Shown one piece after another: positions 1-11,990 of a stretch of 64,000 nucleotides of DNA (within the stretch, counting starts at the first letter, position 1; every line of letters begins with the position of its first letter). Origin of the DNA: Symsagittifera roscoffensis (lineage: Eukaryota > Xenacoelomorpha > Acoela > Convolutidae); contig NC_087067.1 of the NCBI RefSeq assembly GCF_963678635.1, positions 17,119,639 through 17,183,638 on the forward strand, read 5' to 3'. The notes below the pieces were generated by a model, which saw nothing but the letters and a program-made list of their open reading frames with translations, was not told the origin of the DNA and did no database searches. The position numbers and the translations under genes were made by a program.

Positions 1-920
1 GAGCAAAGACTCAGTAGAAGTTAGGAAAACGAAAATTTTTCGATCAAAATTTTGATAATTTTCTGTATTTTGTCAATCTGTTTTGGGGATCGAGTTTTTG
101 AGTTTTTAGAGTTAGAGCAAGAAATTTTTTTGCGTTAGGAGCGTGCTAGCATAACGTGCTCGGTTACTAGAGAAATTTTTGGGTAACCCTCCGAGTAGCT
201 CCGTGGATAGAGCTAACGACTTAAGGTTTGGAAAAGGAAGGAATCGGAGGGTCCAAATTTGATAGTTTTTGGCCAAATTTTTGTTTCTAAACCAATTTTG
301 GTCCGGTTTTTTGCATTATTCCAGTGCCGTACAGGAGTGCTACGCTCATTTCAAGTATTTTTAGGCACTTTCGACCGGAATTGCGGAAAAAGTCTTTCAG
401 AACCTATATAGGTGGTGAAAAAAAGGCCATTTTGACGAACGCGTTTTTGGTACCATAAGTCGACGTTTTTGACCATTTTTCCGAATCGCAACCGTTTTTG
501 GGTTGATTATTTCGGAAAAGAAAATTTTTTTAGGATTTGTTGGTTCGGAGGGTCCAAATCACGGGCAACCCTCCGAGCGGCAGAAAATTTTATCAAAACA
601 TCTTTTTATTCAACTGGGAAGGTTGACCGTGTCAGCCAACCTAGTTTTAAGTCAGATAGACCGCTTTCAGAGGCTTTACTGCGGTGAGATAACCTTTTTT
701 CTTGATTTTGGGGGGACCCTCCGAAGTGACCCTCCGGAGTCAGCTAAACCCTTTAGCAACCCTCCTTAGTGGAAAATTTCCACGAGATCACCCTAAGAAG
801 TTAAAACAGCTCCCCTTAGAGCGAGGTCAAAAAATTTGAAAATCTTGGAGGTACCCTCCGAAGTAACCCTCCGGAGCATATTAAGCATCTTATTGACCCT
901 CCTTAGTAAATTTAGGGGGA

Positions 921-1020
921 CCCTCCGAGGTAACTTGGGTGATTAGGGTACCCTCCGAAGTAACTTGGGTGATTAGGGTCCCCTCCGAAGTAACTTGGGT
1001 GATCAAGGTACCCTCCGAGG
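921..1020 (+). repeat. 30-bp tandem repeat array in the leader
   Basis: Units start at 921, 951 and 981, with a partial fourth at 1,011, giving an exact 30-bp period. Each begins CCCTCCGARG and continues TAACTTGGGTGAT. The compound form CCCTCCGAAGT-ACCCTCCGGAG also recurs near 715, 854 and 1,011. Because 30 is a multiple of three, short repeat-coding ORFs appear on both strands; I treat those as artefacts. Confidence 0.85.
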
Positions 1021-1266
1021 TAACCCTCCGGAGCGTCTTAAACCTTCTAACGATCTTCCTTGTTAGAGACTTGAGTAAACTTTCTGTGGCAATTTGGGCA
1101 ACGGAAAATATCCATTTAATTAGGATCATATTAGGATATTAGGCGTGCTTATCAGGATCATAAGAACCCATTTTGACCCGGAAATTCGTGATCAACTTTG
1201 GATTCTACATTGGGTGTATTAGAAGTACCCGAACAAAATTTTTTTTGATTGTGATTTTGGCTGTGT

Positions 1267-1553
1267 GGTTGCCTTGAGCTACTTAATAGGAAAGTTCGGG
1301 CAATCCGGGAACAAATAAAGGAAAACCTCGGTGGGTGTATTAGGCAAATACACACCCACTTGAGAAGAAAAATTGTTCCCTACTCTCGTGCACTTGGAGC
1401 AGTCCGAGTGTGGGAGAGCTTTTTCATAGATTTGACGAATTTTCGATCAGAGGTTGCCTTGAGCTACTTAGTAGGACAGCTCGGGCAATCGCAAGACACC
1501 CAAAAGAAGACCTCGGTGGGTGTATTAGGCAGATACACACCCACTTGAGAAGA
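1267..1553 (+). repeat. Pair of 102-bp direct repeats, each with a hairpin
   Basis: Copies lie at 1,267-1,368 and 1,452-1,553, spaced 185 bp apart. Both start GGTTGCCTTGAGCTACTTA and end CACCCACTTGAGAAGA. Each contains an imperfect inverted repeat (1,331-1,359 and 1,516-1,544) with arms GTGGGTGTAT and ATACACACCCAC around a seven-base loop. The ends match better than the middles, so the hairpin end may be the selected part. They lie in the presumed leader RNA of the retroelement. Confidence 0.8.
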
Positions 1554-2030
1554 CTGTGTCCTGGGCTTCGTTCTTTCGGATCGTTCCGATTGGGGGAAGT
1601 CTTTTTCTTTAAGACTAAGTTTTATTTATCTATTTCTGAATCATCACTGCTTTTTATCAAAGATTGTTTAATTTAAACAAAGCAGTGACTTGATAAATTG
1701 TGTGGCGATAAATTGATACTGACAAAAGGTCGCTGTCACCTGTAGGATATTCTTATCTGATTATCGATTGTGTTTTGTGTGTCGATTATATCTTGTGGAA
1801 ACTTAGTGATACTGTTATACTATACAACTGGGTTGAGTTAGCATTATATCAATGCTGGGTAGACCCTGTGTGTAACTTTAGCTGAGTCACTAGTTTAGTC
1901 GTGAGAGATCTAAGAGACATTTTGATACTGACGGAATCGAGTAGGCAGCGTTAAGTGATTTAACTAAATCTTGTTTGTGGTACGTTTGCATTGCCATCAA
2001 ATTACGAATACTTTCATTTTGTTAAAAACC

Positions 2031-4469
2031 ATGCAGCGCAGGGACTCGCTAGGATTGACTACTAAAATTCCCAGGCTAAGCAAGGGAAGCACGCGGAAGT
2101 TTAGAACTAGGCGTAGCCAAACCTCGTTTAGCAGCGCTTCCGACGCGTTTGCTGAAGACGAATCGACTAAAGGTCAACCTGATCTTTCAGTGAGCGAAAT
2201 GAAACTAAGGAGCGAGAAAAACCTCGATGGCAATCAAAGGCGAAGCGCCGAGGCCGAGCCTGCGAGCGAAACGCTGGTGGATCCCTTTGACGAAGGGGAG
2301 CGAACGCTCATTCGACCCGACTTTGAGCCAGATGAGTTCGTCGAACGGGAGGAAGCCGAGAGGACAGAGGAGACCTCGGAGCGTCCCGAGGTCGAACCTC
2401 GGGAGGAAGTGTTGTACAGGGGAATGTCCAAATCAGAGACTAATAGCTACAAATGGAGAAAGGAACCTTCACATCTGACAAGTACACACTCATCTTTGGC
2501 CAAACAGAGCAACAACGCGATGATGTCGAGTATGAGTCCGGGTGAAGAGCAGACGTTCTCGAAGGCAAAGAAAAGTTGGAAGTCTTTGTACGATGAGCGC
2601 GTGACGTCGCTACAAGCCGGAGGTCTATTCTCTAGTTACGACCAACCGGAAATAATCCATCCGGATGTGAACTTCACACCGTGCCCAAGGAACGACATGA
2701 GCAGGGAGGCGTCTTCTGTCTCGCCGACCAGGCCTATGTCAGATGGGATAACGATGGGAGCATCATCAACGTTTGACAGACTGATGACGCCAATGCACAA
2801 GCAAAAGGGCGGTGCGTCATCGAGTACTAGGCTACAGCCACAGTTGACCTCGTCTTCTCTGGGGCTAACCCCGCCATTGGGGGCAGCTGGTGACATAAGT
2901 GATATGTTCGCTGGTGTGATGAATGGCCTGGATGAATTGAGGCGGGACATGACTAAGAGGATAGATCAAGTTGACGAGAGAGCTCACCATGGTCGAGAGA
3001 GTTTGAAAGATGAGCTAACGCACGTGAAGTCGCAGGCGAGGTTTGATCAGGCTCAATTGATTCGTAACACCGATCAATGCCTGGCCGAGAGCCTGGCACA
3101 GGCAAACAAAGAGTCAGAGGAAAGAGAGGCTAGGATGACAAGAGAGATCGAGCGATTGTTGAATGATCATGATAATACCTACGCCCAAACGATGACTGGC
3201 CTGGAAAGGAGGTTGGACGCCAAATCTGACGTGATGATGCGGAAGCTTGACGCGATCCTGAATGAGAGTAGTTGGCAGGAGCATTCCAACTCAAGGGAGC
3301 GCTCACGCCATGCGAATGTTGGAAATGGTACGGGTAACAGTGCCAGAGCCCAGCAAGGCTCGAGAACGAACTACGAACATAGAAACAAGGAGCGGCCAAG
3401 GGCAGCCCCGCAGAGGCCTGGCTGGACGAATCCAGTCCCACCGGAGGCAGATGCCACCCCGGAGACAAGATTGCCAACCGTGCCACAAGTCAGTTCAGTA
3501 CCAGATCTGACTATAGTCTCACAGGACACAACGATGTATGCCTCGATGTTTGAGCCTCTGAACAGATCTCTCGAAACATTCATCACCAAGCTCTCGAAGT
3601 CAACCGAGAGAGGAGAGAGGTCAAGAAGGACACTGAAAAAGCCGAAGTCATATAAAGACGAGTCAGACGGCTGCATTGATACTTGGATAGAGGTGATGAA
3701 GTTACACTTTGAGGAAGAGAATCTCTCCAAGAAACAAGAGTGCAGCGCGCTGACGAGCAATCTGGAGGGTACTGCATTAAGTTGTGTAATGGCGAAAAGA
3801 GCCAATGAGAGAGACAGCGCTCTCAAGATATTCGACATCCTGCTGAATCGTTTCGGCTCTGGAGTACAAGGGCACCAGGCTATGGTGAAGTTCGAGAAGA
3901 GGCGTCAGAGAGATGAAGAATCAATAGATAAATTCTTGGACGACCTTGAATTGCTCAGGAGGAGAAGCAACCCGGATGAGAGAGTATCCGAGCGAAACTT
4001 GGCGATTGCTTCGAAGTTCATGGATGGAGTAAGGAGTGAGGAGTTGAAGACGATGTTGGCCACTCACTTCACCCTGTCGCTTGACCAGGTACCCACGCTT
4101 GACGACTTGCGTATGAAGTCACGCGAGTATTTACTCATAAAACCGAGGGCGCAAAACCGTTACAGCAATTATGGCAACTATAGCGGGACAAACACTGGTG
4201 CGAATTCCAGTTTGTACAAACCTCGCGATGACATGGACAAGAGGAGGTCGTGTGCGAATTGTGGTTCGATGGACCATCACGTGTCTGCGTGTTCTGCATA
4301 CAAACAGAACATGAAGGCCATAGGCTACTTTCTCGAGGACGCCGACGCGACCGACGAGGATCATGAAGAGTATGTCAGAGGGCTCATCATGAAATATGGT
4401 CCGAGGTGTTTCTTCTGTAATTTGGAGGGACACTTCAAGTCGGATTGTACTCAATTTTGGGACGAGTAG
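2031..4469 (+). CDS. gag: Gag-like polyprotein of the Ty3/gypsy element
   Basis: Structural protein of a retroelement, expected to assemble the particle and bind its RNA. The open frame begins further upstream, but the first ATG is at 2,031 with a good AAAACC context, giving about 812 residues. From N to C terminus there is a charged, low-complexity region; a predicted coiled coil at about residues 303-416; and a retrotransposon-gag capsid-like segment at about 544-700 (an Ile-Asp-Thr-Trp start and helical, charged pattern). Two CCHC zinc knuckles of the form CX2CX4HX4C lie at nt 4,251-4,292 and 4,407-4,448. The end overlaps the pol frame, the arrangement that many Ty3/gypsy elements translate by ribosomal frameshifting. 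The length is large for a gag, mainly because of the N-terminal extension. Confidence 0.85.
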   Translation: MQRRDSLGLTTKIPRLSKGSTRKFRTRRSQTSFSSASDAFAEDESTKGQPDLSVSEMKLRSEKNLDGNQRRSAEAEPASETLVDPFDEGERTLIRPDFEPDEFVEREEAERTEETSERPEVEPREEVLYRGMSKSETNSYKWRKEPSHLTSTHSSLAKQSNNAMMSSMSPGEEQTFSKAKKSWKSLYDERVTSLQAGGLFSSYDQPEIIHPDVNFTPCPRNDMSREASSVSPTRPMSDGITMGASSTFDRLMTPMHKQKGGASSSTRLQPQLTSSSLGLTPPLGAAGDISDMFAGVMNGLDELRRDMTKRIDQVDERAHHGRESLKDELTHVKSQARFDQAQLIRNTDQCLAESLAQANKESEEREARMTREIERLLNDHDNTYAQTMTGLERRLDAKSDVMMRKLDAILNESSWQEHSNSRERSRHANVGNGTGNSARAQQGSRTNYEHRNKERPRAAPQRPGWTNPVPPEADATPETRLPTVPQVSSVPDLTIVSQDTTMYASMFEPLNRSLETFITKLSKSTERGERSRRTLKKPKSYKDESDGCIDTWIEVMKLHFEEENLSKKQECSALTSNLEGTALSCVMAKRANERDSALKIFDILLNRFGSGVQGHQAMVKFEKRRQRDEESIDKFLDDLELLRRRSNPDERVSERNLAIASKFMDGVRSEELKTMLATHFTLSLDQVPTLDDLRMKSREYLLIKPRAQNRYSNYGNYSGTNTGANSSLYKPRDDMDKRRSCANCGSMDHHVSACSAYKQNMKAIGYFLEDADATDEDHEEYVRGLIMKYGPRCFFCNLEGHFKSDCTQFWDE

Positions 4470-7400
4470 CGGACGCGAAACATCCCCGCCACGAAGAGGC
4501 GCTTTCGGGTGTCAAAGACAGTCGAGCACGTCTGATGAACGAGGCTGAATCTCGGAGAAAGGAGACGACACCGAGCATCTTCACGACCAAAAAGGTTAGG
4601 ACATGGCCTGACGAGGTGGTAGCCTCGAACCTCGAAGCAGAGTCGTCTAGCCCACTCAAGGTGGATTACGGCCTGGCGGCAAGGACAGCGCTTCAGAATG
4701 TCAAACAGGACCTAGCCACGAAAGAAGTGGAGCAATGGGTAAGGTCGGAGCTGGAGAGCACAGATCTTCGGGAAAGTTTTAATGTTCTGGGTAAAACGAC
4801 AAAAGTAGAAGACAAAGAGGAACCCAAGAAACAGGGACTAAAACTGAACGTTATATCTGGTAAGACTTTCGGCATGACGAAGGCGGGGACCAAAATAATG
4901 TCCATCATCTCAGTCGCAGGGCACCAGGTGGTCAAGAACTTGAGTGAGCCATCCGAGATTACATTAGTCCACCTGGACATCTATGCCGACTACCTGAAGG
5001 AAAAGGATCCCAAACTGGACTCCAGGGCAGTGCGAGTGCTGCTCACAACGGGAGGTCCGAGGCTGATGAAAGTGGACGGACATTATATCGATTTCCATGG
5101 CCCTTACCCGATCCTGATGAATGTGGATGGCATCAATATCTACACGAAAGCTCACATAACTGATGCGAACGATCAGGTTGGCCGGATATACATTGGTCAA
5201 GAGGAGCTGAAGGTCAGACGAATCGGACACAACGCGATGCTCGAACAAGATGCGGTGCATATTGGTTGCGAGGCCGATCTGGCCGCACACGTTCTGGACG
5301 TGCAAGGCAGACAACTTTCAGTAAAGGGACTGCTAGACACGGGAGCAGTGGTTAGTGTCATGCCAGTCAAAACTTGGACCGACATGGGTTTCGAAAGGTC
5401 GGATCTCATACCGACAAACATCAGGTTGGCAGCTGCCAATCAGGGAGCGATCTATGTCGCCGGACGAACCCCGATCATCTCACTGCAGCTCGGAGGAAGA
5501 CATCTCTGGATGAGCTTCCTAGTAGTAGAGAATTTGGACGAATCCGACCAGTTCATCCTAGGAAGGGATTTCGTTCGCAACTTTGACGTCACGATCGATC
5601 TCAATGACGGATTGATTAGGATCAAGGATCCTGAGAGAAAGTATGAGAAAAGACCCCTTAATAAGATCTTAATTAATCAGGCCAAGGTGCCGATTTTTCT
5701 GGATCGAAAAGTTAGATTAAAACCGAACCAAGCCGTAGTAGCGACGTTTAGTATGAGGAACTTGAATGAACTCAGCAATGACAGACAGGTGTGTCTGGTA
5801 CCAAATCCAAACAGTAAAAGCTCGGCTATTTTAGGAAGAAGCTTCTCACTCACTCAGAGCGGACTGTGTGTGAGTGTGTTATTGAACACAGAAGCAACAA
5901 CAGTGACAATACAGAGGGGAAAGAAACTTGGCTACGCTTTGCCTCTGAACACAGACTTTCAGAGTGTGGAGAACTTGAAAAAGTTTGATGTAACTAAATT
6001 TCCATTGCATGCGAACCAAGAATGTATAATGAAAAGAGTGAATGAATTGAAATCTTCTAGGAAATTGTTTTCAATGAAGTCGGAAACAGATGATGGGCTG
6101 TCTAGTTGTTCCAACTTTCCTGAGAGACCGACGGAGGCAGAGTTAGCAGTGAATAAACCTGTCCTACCTGAAATAGAACATCTGAAGGGTAAAATATCAG
6201 ACAAGGAACTAGATTCGCTCAGGGCGGTGCTAAATCGGAACGCAGACGTTTTTTCGAAACATAAGGCTGACATAGGTTGTTGCAATTTTGTAGAGCACGA
6301 GATTGAGATAGAAGAGGGCTCGGTACCTCATAGGGAAGGGGCGAGAAGAATGACCACAAACAAGTCAGAAGCGTGTAGGAAGGAAATCGAGATGTTAATG
6401 GAGTACGACATGATCGAGCCGTCGAATTCCCCATGGGCTTGTGGCGTGGTCATGGCGAAAAAGAAAGGGGGACAACTCAGATTTTGTTGTGATTTCCGTT
6501 ATCTGAACGCAGTGACTATAAAGGACGCATACCCGATTCCCCGCATCGATGAGAGCCTATCCAAGCTGGGAGACGCGAAGTTCTTCACGACGTTGGATTT
6601 GGGCTCTGCATTCTGGCAAGTGCCACTCAGAAAGCAAGATCGAGAGAAAACAGGCTTCGCATGTGAGCTGGGACTGTTCCAGTGGAAGAGGATGCCATTC
6701 GGATTGTGCAACGCGACGGCCACATTCCAGCGACTGATGGCCCAGGCACTCACGAGCGTCACTAAGAAATACGGGAATCTCATCATGTGTTATGTCGATG
6801 ATGTCGTGATTGCAACACCAACCTTAGAAGATCACATAGAGAGGTTGGAGGAGGTGTTTTCTTGCATGAAGCAGGCGGGTCTGAAATGCAAACCCTCTAA
6901 GTGTGAAATCCTCAGGGATTCCATAAAGTATCTGGGCCGCCTGGTTGACAAACATGGAGTGAGACCAGATCCCGAAGCGGTTGAAGCGGTGCTGACCTGG
7001 AAGGCACCTAAAACAGATACACAGCTGATGAGTTTTCTGGGATTCGCAAATTATTATCGAGAGTTCATCAAGGGGTATGCTGACAAAATATACCCCATGC
7101 AGAGGTTGATGAGAAACAAGGGCAAAAAGTTCACCTGGACTGATGAGGCACAAGTTTCATTTGAAAACATCAAACGTGAACTTTGCGAGGCACCGGTCTT
7201 CGGCATGCCAACAGAGAAGGGGATGTTCGTGCTGGACACGGATGCATCAGTGGTTGCGATATCGGGCATACTTCACCAGGAGCAGGAGTGGAACGGGAGA
7301 ACGGTTCTTCGTCCGATAGCCTACGGGAGTAAAGTCCTGAGTGATACTGAAATGAAGTACGGCGCACCAAAAGCGGAGATGTTTGCGGTGATCACTTTCG

Positions 7401-10400
7401 TGGAAAAATACAGGGCCTACTTGGGGAGTGCTCCCTCCAAGTTACGTGTGGATGATCGTGCCCTTGCCTGGCTGAAAACCTATTCGATGGACCAAAGCTA
7501 TATTGGTCGTTGGATTGTGCGCCTGGATGGATACCACATGATCATAGAGCACCGTACCCGTGACAAGCACCAGAACGCAGATAGCCTCAGTAAAAAGACA
7601 GAATTTTATGAGCGCCTCGAGGAGAAGCAGGCTAACCAATCAGAGATCAAAGACGGGTTTTCCTTTCTGGACAAAGAAACCTACGACAAGCTGCCACTTA
7701 CTAGGTGGTTAGACAAATCAGGGCATCCTATACCTGGACACCCTGACCTTCCAGTGGAGACGGCCGCGGAGATAAAGCTTTTAGCTAGAGGCGAGCCCGT
7801 TCCGCTGGATCTGCTAGTCCGATCCAATTTGGTACAGCAAGAACTAACCAGGCTGGGTATAAACAGCATGGCTCTATTGAACAGGACGGTGAACGTGGCG
7901 CCGGACGTCATGGGAAAACTCCGTGACTTGTTGGACAAGGAAGTGGATAGGCATTATCGTGAATGGATGGAGACAATGCAGCGGTTGACTGTCACCGAGA
8001 GAACAGAGAAGAGGCCAGTGTCCATTCGCAGCCGAGGCGTTGAACGGGATTGCAGGTCGATTGTCAACCAGCTGGTGAGCTCGATGCCGAAGGAGGTCTT
8101 GTTGAGAACTTCGTTCACTGAATATGGAACATTGAATCAGAACCAAACTACTGAGGAAGTCAGGATCAGGTCGAAATCTAGCTTCACGAGGAGAGTGCAC
8201 TTCACGGATGCAAAAGAGGAATACGAGCCAAGCCCAGATTGTTCGTCCGTGGTCGAGACAATGTCCGGGGAGTCTGACACCTTCGAGCAAGTCAAGGACG
8301 ACTCGTCTGAGGAGTCAGACACCTTTGAGCCCGTGCAGGACGACTTGTCCGGGGAGAGGTTGACTAGACCACCTAGGGGAAGAATTTTGTCCGGGGAGTC
8401 GGGTTCGAAGCGACCGATGGACAGAGTTTTGTCCGGGGAGTCAAGAAACATCTCAGACAACTTGGAATATGATGTTGGGGAATCAGTCGACTCAAGTGTT
8501 GACTCGAGACCCCAGTCCTGGGACAACACGTCTGAAACAGCTTCCAATTCCGATATGTCAGAGATCGCAATCCACTCCTTATTGGTAGACTGGAAGCAGC
8601 GTGGGCTGGACCGAGAAACACATGAGGATCCAGACAGGGACAGATACACCTCAGATGAAGAGGGCACTGTGGTAGATAATGCCGCAGACGAGCTCGAGCT
8701 GATAGCAGTTTCGAAACGCCCAACCAGATTGCTGCCACATGGTACGGTCGTCCGTACCAATCTGGAACCATCTGTGCAGGAAGCGACGCCTTTGAAAAAG
8801 ATATGGTGTGTCAAGTTGATGGACGATGCTCATGCTCCGGAGATAATGAGTGGGCAAATGAACGTGGTGAAGACGTATTTGAAAGCCAGGTACAGGCTGT
8901 CGGATCTCCTAAGGGCTCAACGAAATGATAGAATGACGAGCAGTCTCAAGAGATGGATCGAGAATGGAGCACCTGACAAGGGAGACTTGGAAGAAGACAG
9001 CTAAAAAATCCTGAAGCAATTCTACCTGAAGCGAAACGACTTGTTGTACCTGAATAAGGACGGAATCGTAGCCTGTAAGCCCAAGGAGGAGGACAAGGTC
9101 CTTTATAAATACAATTCAATAGTGTTACCACAGTTGTACCAGACCGAATTGCTCTTTCGTTCACATGATCAGATGGGTCATCAAGGCGTGGACAAAGTGT
9201 ACAACAGGATACAGAAACGATTTGAATGGCCGGGATTGAAGAAGGCTTGTGAGAAGTGGATCGCAGCATGCCTGTCATGTCAGCAAGCGAAGGATCCCAG
9301 GAAGCTAAGGTTCCCCCTACATTCAATAGAGTCGTCAGGTTTCAACGAAGTGGTGCAAATTGATCATCAGAAAATCTGTATGACAGCAACGGGCTATAAT
9401 CAGGTGCTGGTAATGATCGATCATTTTACGAAGTATGCGGAGGCAGCACCCTGCATGACTGCATCGGCAGAAGAAACATGCGATCATTTGATAAATGTGT
9501 GGATAGCAAGGCATGGCTGCCCCATCACGTTCCAATCGGACAATGGCAAAGCATTCGTAGGTGATCTCACGAAAGAGTTAATGAAAAGGTCGCAGGTAGC
9601 GCAGGCCCCCTCGACCACTTATCAACCGCAAACGAATGGCCTAGTCGAGAGGCAGAATCGCACACTGGTATCCATGTTGAGAGTGTACTGCTCACGCTAC
9701 ATGGATGACTGGGACAAGCACTTGCCACAAGTGATGGGTGCTTACAACAGCACGGAGCATTTCACCACGGGAATAAGTCCGCATATGATGCTGACGGGTG
9801 GTCACGAAAAAGCACTCCCGTTAACGTTCTTCTACCCTGAATATGAAGGGAAGAGGACAGCACCGCAAACGTACGTGCGGGACGTTATTAGAAGACAACA
9901 GGACCTCAATGACTTATGCAGGAGGAATACGCAACAGGCGCAAATTAGACAAAAAAGGAGGTTTGATAAAAGGACAGCCGATGCAAAAGCCTACTCAGTT
10001 GGCGATTACGTCTGGGTGTTCCAGGAAGTGATTCAACCAAAAGGAACCAAGAAACTGTTAAAGAAATGGCGTGGTCCATTTCAGATAACAGAGGTGCACC
10101 AAGGAGGTCGTTTTTATCGGCTGAGCACTGGAAGAGCGGCTCATTACGAGAATATCAAACCACACAATGCCTCGTCAGAGGATTGGTGCATCCCAGTGGA
10201 CATGCAAGAGGGAGATTATTTAATAGTGGATCCTGCTTGTGAAGTGAATAAAAGGGTTACTCGCGACAAGAACGACGGGAATGAGGTGGTGGATGATTGC
10301 GATCTACCACTGGATCTCGAGTTGACTGAACGAGTAGAGGTGGACGATGAAACTCTACCCTATGCCGAAGAAGACTGGGATTGCCCGGAACAAACCGAAT

Positions 10401-11494
10401 TTGACAAAGGAATACAGCCTGACTTTCCTGTCACTATGGAAACACGCCAAAGCAAGAGAGGAAAAAACCAGAAGAAATACAATCCGTATGGTGAGGACTT
10501 CGTTGTAGACAGGATAGTAGTGAGTGATGTCATAGACTCGCTGGTGGGACTGGACGAAGTGGCGATGCTAGAAGAAATCGACCTTGTGAACGATATGGAT
10601 CAAGATTGGATCGACGATCGATCAGAACCGGAAGTGGAGTTCGAACCAGAAGCGGAACAGACTCATGAGCAAGAACTAACAAACTTGCGCGTGCTCGAAT
10701 GGCTCCATGATCTGCCGACAGATCCAAAAGAGACGATCCTGACGATTCAGGACGTCGATAGAGACGGCGTCAAATACATCAGTCATGACAATACCGAGTC
10801 CAACTGGGTCGCCCCAGATGGTCCTCTACGTGTTCCACAATCCAACCTCGGTCTCCTAGACTTTGGGCGATCGACGGCGACGTCGATGGATATTTTTGTC
10901 CGAGGAGTGGGGGTAGGACTCACCCACACCGAAAACCTCATAATAAAAAAATTTAAATCGGCAAGAGAAACCGGAGAACTAGAGACAGAGGGCGAGAATG
11001 CTAAGAAACCACCTTTTGGACGAATCTTTGAATCGTATTTTGATCTACCGAACCATTATTCGAACAATATCGTCATAACGGACAGCGATTTCATACTCAC
11101 GGAACGCACGTGCGCCATAGCGATAACGGCGGATGTGAGCTTCAAAACAGCACTAGCAGCTGACTTTAAAAGAGAGTACAAGAATATAGAGTTTTTGTGG
11201 AAACAGAGGCCTGGTGTAGGAGGAATGATAGCGTTGCCCCCTGTTGCATCACAGATACCAGGGATATATTTGTGTTTTTTGGTTACGAAAGCTACTGATA
11301 GGCAACACGTGAATCCGGAGAGCTTGGTATTGGCCTTGACTCGACTCAGAGATTTCCTGGTTAAGAGAGGTGTGACCTCTCTCTCGTTACCAGTTTATGA
11401 TCCCAATAGAGGGAAGCTACACCCGAGAGAGTTGTACGCTCTTGTGCATGTGATATTTTCAGAGACTGACATAGAAGTTTACTTACATAAATAA
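4445..11494 (+). CDS. pol: Pol region: protease, RT, RNase H, integrase, C-terminal macro-like domain
   Basis: Replication and integration enzymes of the element. Visible landmarks are the aspartic protease active site Asp-Thr-Gly at 5,336-5,344; reverse transcriptase from about 6,320 with the YVDD box at 6,791-6,802; and RNase H with Asp-Thr-Asp-Ala-Ser starting at 7,235. A linker with repeated Leu-Ser-Gly-Glu motifs lies at about 8,255-8,450. The integrase HHCC zinc site is at about 9,158-9,290, the core has Asp in QIDH near 9,357, Asp in SDNGK near 9,538 and Glu in VERQN near 9,647, and the GPF motif of the C-terminal module is near 10,066. An acidic linker then leads to the macro-like domain (separate entry). 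Together these place it in Ty3/gypsy. Protease to RNase H and integrase onward are both long and open. Confidence 0.88.
11075..11494 (+). other. Macro (ADP-ribose-type) domain at the pol C-terminus
   Basis: The last ~140 residues of pol follow the TARG1/OARD1-ALC1 macro-domain pattern. A Ser-Asp-Phe start is followed by a strand containing Cys-Ala-Ile, then Leu-Ala-x-Asp-Phe-Lys-Arg-Glu-Tyr, Gln-Arg-Pro-Gly-Val-Gly-Gly, the strand IYLCFLVTKAT, a helix LVLALTRLRDFLVKRGV, the strand SLSLPVYDPNRGKL, and finally a helix and strand ending ETDIEVYL. Order, spacing and hydrophobic pattern track the human TARG1 sequence as I remember it. Known family members bind or remove ADP-ribose. Whether this one does cannot be told from the sequence, because the ligand loops look diverged. 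It sits after the integrase GPF module and an acidic linker. Confidence 0.7.
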
Positions 11495-11990
11495 TACTAT
11501 CTGAGTATATGCTAAGAATTGCGCTCGGCGATAAGTGGTTTTTATTAAGTGATTCGACAGGAATTAGAGTCAAGTTTAGGTTAGGTTAGGTATTAGGTAC
11601 AGTATTAGGGACTATGTTTCTTTGTGATAGTGTAGGTGTGTGATGTTTATGTGTTTATGTTATGTTATTGTTATGATTATGTTTTATGTTTTATGTCATA
11701 AAGGACCTGGAGTACTCCAGGTCATCAAGGTGACAGCGCACATTCGTGCTACTCTGACAAAGGCAAAGGTGGACAATCCACCTTGGTGCTAAAATTTTAA
11801 ATCAGAATTGTGAAAAGAATTTCAATGGAGAGTTTTAAAGAATTGATTGATGATGTATCCAAAAATGATGGTTCTAAGTCGCGACTTGTTTTTTAGATCT
11901 TGATTGCTCGAAAATTGTTTACTGAACACTGAATCAGACGAGACAGAAAGGAATTACACGACACGACAACAAGAATCAAGACGATAAGAA
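11495..11990 (+). promoter_or_regulatory. Spacer between pol and the extra ORFs, with two perfect hairpins
   Basis: No gene. It holds a perfect 20-bp palindrome, GACCTGGAGTACTCCAGGTC, at 11,704-11,723 and a perfect 8-bp stem with a three-base loop, AAGGTGGACAATCCACCTT, at 11,766-11,784. Between 11,610 and 11,700 is a T- and G-rich run with many ATGTTT and TTATG repeats. The position, between replication genes and downstream ORFs, would suit a second promoter, a splice or translation control element, or a packaging structure. None of these can be chosen from sequence alone. Confidence 0.55.

Larger units (their letters stand above)
1..2030 (+). other. Repeat-rich leader upstream of gag (LTR and/or 5' UTR)
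   Basis: There is no supportable gene here; the short ORFs are by-products of tandem repeats. The stretch is dominated by variants of a short motif (ACCCTCCGARG and its complement CGGAGGGT) scattered from about 187 to 1,040, a 30-bp tandem array, and a pair of 102-bp direct repeats carrying hairpins. A 12-bp palindrome with a TATA-like core (ACCTATATAGGT) lies at 402-413. From its position this is the LTR and/or 5' untranslated leader, but no second copy was found downstream to prove an LTR. Confidence 0.5.

Noticed and set aside
890-1142. Overlapping ORFs on both strands with a 10-residue repeat
   Set aside because: They arise from the 30-bp tandem array, whose length is a multiple of three; no other coding sign.
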